Shown here: positions 13,766-15,468 of the stretch, in pieces | Numbering within the stretch: the first letter of the stretch is position 1 | Layout: each line of letters opens with the position of its first letter | From: JBGOUV01 sp041477815 | GTDB lineage: Bacteria > Acidobacteriota > Terriglobia > Bryobacterales > JACQDG01 | DNA length: 15,468 nucleotides | NCBI GenBank assembly: GCA_041477815.1 | Contig: JBGOUV010000140.1 | Coordinates: 1 to 15,468, forward strand | Direction of reading: 5' to 3' | The notes under the pieces: model-generated | Seen by the model: only the letters and a program-made list of their open reading frames with translations | Told to the model about the DNA's origin: nothing | Database searches by the model: none | Translations under genes and position numbers: made by a program

Positions 13766-14980
13766 TCATGGGGCCACCTTTGGATCCACCTTATCGCCGG
13801 GCTGGAACACCCGCTCGCCGGGGAGGAGCACCAGTTGACCTTCCGACAGGCCTTCCAGGACCTCTACCTGGGTGGGGTCCTGGATGCCCAGCTTGACGGG
13901 GCGGCGGGTTACTGAGGCTCCCTTATCTATGGTTAAGACAAACGATCGCCGGGCCTCCCGGACTACCGCTTCGCGCGGGATGGAGAGCGCGTTTTCCGCA
14001 CGTCCGGTTTGGATGGAGACGTTCACGGTGACGTTGGGCAGCAGGCGGCGCGCGGGATTGTCCACCGTGCACAGCACCTCGCCTACGCTGCGCGTGCCCG
14101 CCATTTTGATCTCCGACGGGAGCCGCTCGACGGTCCCCTTCCAGCGCTGCCCGGGCAGGGCGTCCCAGCCGATCTCAACCGCCTGACCTGCCGCCACGCG
14201 GCCCAGCTCCGGCTCGTCTACCAGCACCCGCACCGCGACCTTATCCAGCAGACCCACCTGGGCGGCGACGTACCCCGGGTTGTAGAGGACGCCGGGCTTC
14301 AGGTTGAGAGCGTACAAGACTCCGGTGGCGGGACTCCGGATCTCCAAGTCGCGCACCGTGGTCTCGGCCTGGGCCACGGCGGTTTCGGCCTCGCGGATGC
14401 GCGCTTCCACGCGCCGGCGGTCCTCGGGGGCCACCAGCGACCGCCGGCGTTTTTGGAGTCCCTCCAGGTCGGCGCCCAGCCGGGCCAGCTTGGCTTCTTC
14501 GTCCATCAACTCCAGGCGGGTGGCGGCCTGGCGCTCGACCAGGCGGTGCAGGGCGGCTACCTCGCGCTTCGAGGCCTCGCGGTCGAGTTCCACCTTGGCC
14601 AGAGCCGCGTCCAGCTCGGCCAACGCCGCCGCGCCGCCGCCGCGCTCCACCACGGCCCGCTCGGTCCGGACGATCTCCAGTTGCGCCCGGGCCCGATCCA
14701 CGGCCTCCCGCGCGGCCCGATCCTCCACGGTGGCCAGAGGCTGGCCGGCCTGGACCGGATCGCCTTCGCTCACCCGCACCTCGCGGACCACCACTGCCGC
14801 CCGGACCGGCACGGCCACTCTACCTAGAGCTTCTACCTTGCCATTGGTGGTCAGTACCTGTATCACGGTCGCCCGCCCCACCCGCACCGCCGGAGCCTCG
14901 GGCGGGCCGCTGCGCCGCGAGTACACGAACAGCGTGATGACCACTCCCACGCCCGCCGCCGTTAGTAGTATCCGCTTCAC
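13766..14980 (-). CDS. HlyD/MacA-type periplasmic adaptor of a tripartite exporter
   Basis: The 404-residue protein starts with an inner-membrane anchor (VKRILLTAAGVGVVITLFVY). The membrane-fusion-protein domains follow in order: the first lipoyl half (VVREVRVSEGDPVQAGQPLA, about 62-82); a long alpha-helical hairpin (about 88-205) with heptad-like Ala/Leu/Glu/Arg, including DEEAKLARLGADLEGLQKRR; the second lipoyl half (VRDLEIRSPATGVLYALNL); then beta-barrel and membrane-proximal domains (VAVRVLVDEPELGRVAAGQ, LSIPREAVVREARRSFVLT). Such adaptors bridge an inner-membrane permease and TolC. The GTG at 14980 is chosen because the anchor begins there and the upstream gene stops 4 nt before it; a longer frame to 15022 would overlap that gene and add a Cys/Ser-rich non-family leader. 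It is followed by repeat copy B and the TPR gene. Confidence 0.9.
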   Translation of the reverse strand: MKRILLTAAGVGVVITLFVYSRRSGPPEAPAVRVGRATVIQVLTTNGKVEALGRVAVPVRAAVVVREVRVSEGDPVQAGQPLATVEDRAAREAVDRARAQLEIVRTERAVVERGGGAAALAELDAALAKVELDREASKREVAALHRLVERQAATRLELMDEEAKLARLGADLEGLQKRRRSLVAPEDRRRVEARIREAETAVAQAETTVRDLEIRSPATGVLYALNLKPGVLYNPGYVAAQVGLLDKVAVRVLVDEPELGRVAAGQAVEIGWDALPGQRWKGTVERLPSEIKMAGTRSVGEVLCTVDNPARRLLPNVTVNVSIQTGRAENALSIPREAVVREARRSFVLTIDKGASVTRRPVKLGIQDPTQVEVLEGLSEGQLVLLPGERVFQPGDKVDPKVAP

Positions 14981-14984
14981 GCTA

Positions 14985-15468
14985 CTACTGCTTCCTATAC
15001 GCGAAATCCCACACCTGCACATTCACCTGGTCCTGCGTAAACTGCACCACCGCGTACTCCCCCGGCTCCATCGGCTCCACCGGCCAGATACGGTACACGT
15101 TCGGCGCCAGTTGCTGCCGGAATACCTCGACTTCCTTCTGCTCCTCGATGGTCTCCTTGGTGACGGGCACGATGGTAATGTTCTCGACGATGCGCGCGTC
15201 CTTCTTGGGCGTCAGCTTGATGATCCCGAACCTTTCGGTCTTGTCCAGCCGGATGTAAAACGCCGGCCGGGATTCGTTCACCACGAACGCCGACTTCTCC
15301 CCCTCCAGCTCCACCGTGGCCTTGCCCGATATGATCGGAATCGGGCTGATCGCTTTCAGCACCGACCGCCGCTTGTCCCCCTTCATCTTGGGCTCGCCCT
15401 GCTTCAGCGCCGCAGGCTGCTCGCCGTTGGCCCAGTACACCCCGTCGTCGAGGGGGACCTTGTGTAAC
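14985..15468 (-). CDS. Conserved hypothetical protein (partial, N-terminus beyond right edge)
   Basis: The frame is open from the right edge to TAG at 14985, about 160 codons. An internal ATG at 15440 is not the start, since DDGVYWANGEQPAALKQGEP reads through it. The sequence is rich in beta-strand character and Lys/Glu (KATVELEGEKSAFVVNESRP, FYIRLDKTERFGIIKL) and ends in GEYAVVQFTQDQVNVQVWDF. I recall similar secreted or lipoprotein-like proteins of unknown function in Solibacter-type genomes, but I cannot name the family. No catalytic motif is visible. It stops 4 nt before the adaptor gene and so is the first visible member of the exporter operon; whether it has a signal peptide cannot be seen. 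Confidence 0.75.
   Translation of the reverse strand, partial: LHKVPLDDGVYWANGEQPAALKQGEPKMKGDKRRSVLKAISPIPIISGKATVELEGEKSAFVVNESRPAFYIRLDKTERFGIIKLTPKKDARIVENITIVPVTKETIEEQKEVEVFRQQLAPNVYRIWPVEPMEPGEYAVVQFTQDQVNVQVWDFAYRKQ

Noticed and set aside
14304..15467. Plus-strand open frame (387 codons) across the adaptor and hypothetical genes
   Set aside because: It spans two minus-strand genes and is an Arg/Ser-rich shadow without domains.

Overview
The window looks like high-GC chromosomal DNA from an acidobacterium of the Solibacter/Bryobacter type (order Bryobacterales). The strongest pointer is the secreted protein at 7431-9146, which ends in the C-terminal domain family (TIGR03437) that is greatly expanded in Solibacter. 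The Tat-exported SelA-like enzyme, the GT39-type membrane protein, the duplicated DUF507 protein and the Uma2 protein fit the same origin. This is inferred from protein character only; there is no rRNA or marker gene in the window. I see no tRNA, rRNA, CRISPR array, transposase or phage gene.

Layout, left to right. (1) 1-1388, minus: a membrane-anchored PQQ-type beta-propeller protein, cut by the left edge. (2) 1389-1833: an intergenic stretch of about 445 bp with outward promoter signals at both ends and perhaps a decayed reading frame. (3) 1846-5204, plus: a secreted CocE/NonD-type hydrolase, then a Tat-signal PLP enzyme of the SelA-like fold with an added C-terminal beta domain. (4) 5205-5752: a GC-rich double-hairpin repeat and a 5'-truncated, frameshifted remnant of a copper monooxygenase-like gene. 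(5) 5753-9146, plus: a GT39-like glycosyltransferase and the secreted BACON-like/TIGR03437 protein. (6) 9163-9708, plus: a Uma2 family protein, whose stop codon directly abuts that of a convergent DUF507 gene at 9709-10299. (7) 10307-15468, minus: a tightly packed operon, read right to left as conserved hypothetical (cut by the right edge), HlyD/MacA-type adaptor, TPR protein, MacB/FtsX-type ABC permease, TolC-type outer-membrane protein and a possible 38-residue ORF.

The operon in (7) supplies the periplasmic, inner-membrane and outer-membrane parts of a tripartite exporter, but no ATPase is encoded in the window. A TPR protein sits between adaptor and permease.

Three observations reach beyond single genes. 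A double-hairpin GC-rich repeat occurs twice, about 8.5 kb apart, in gene-free gaps, with the same architecture but different stem bases. Five genes have a TANNNT hexamer 5-10 nt before the start codon and little or no Shine-Dalgarno, which suggests leaderless transcripts. A monooxygenase-like gene is decaying beside one copy of the repeat. I found no convincing wholly new multi-gene system; the ATPase-less exporter with its TPR partner and the exported PLP enzyme come closest.
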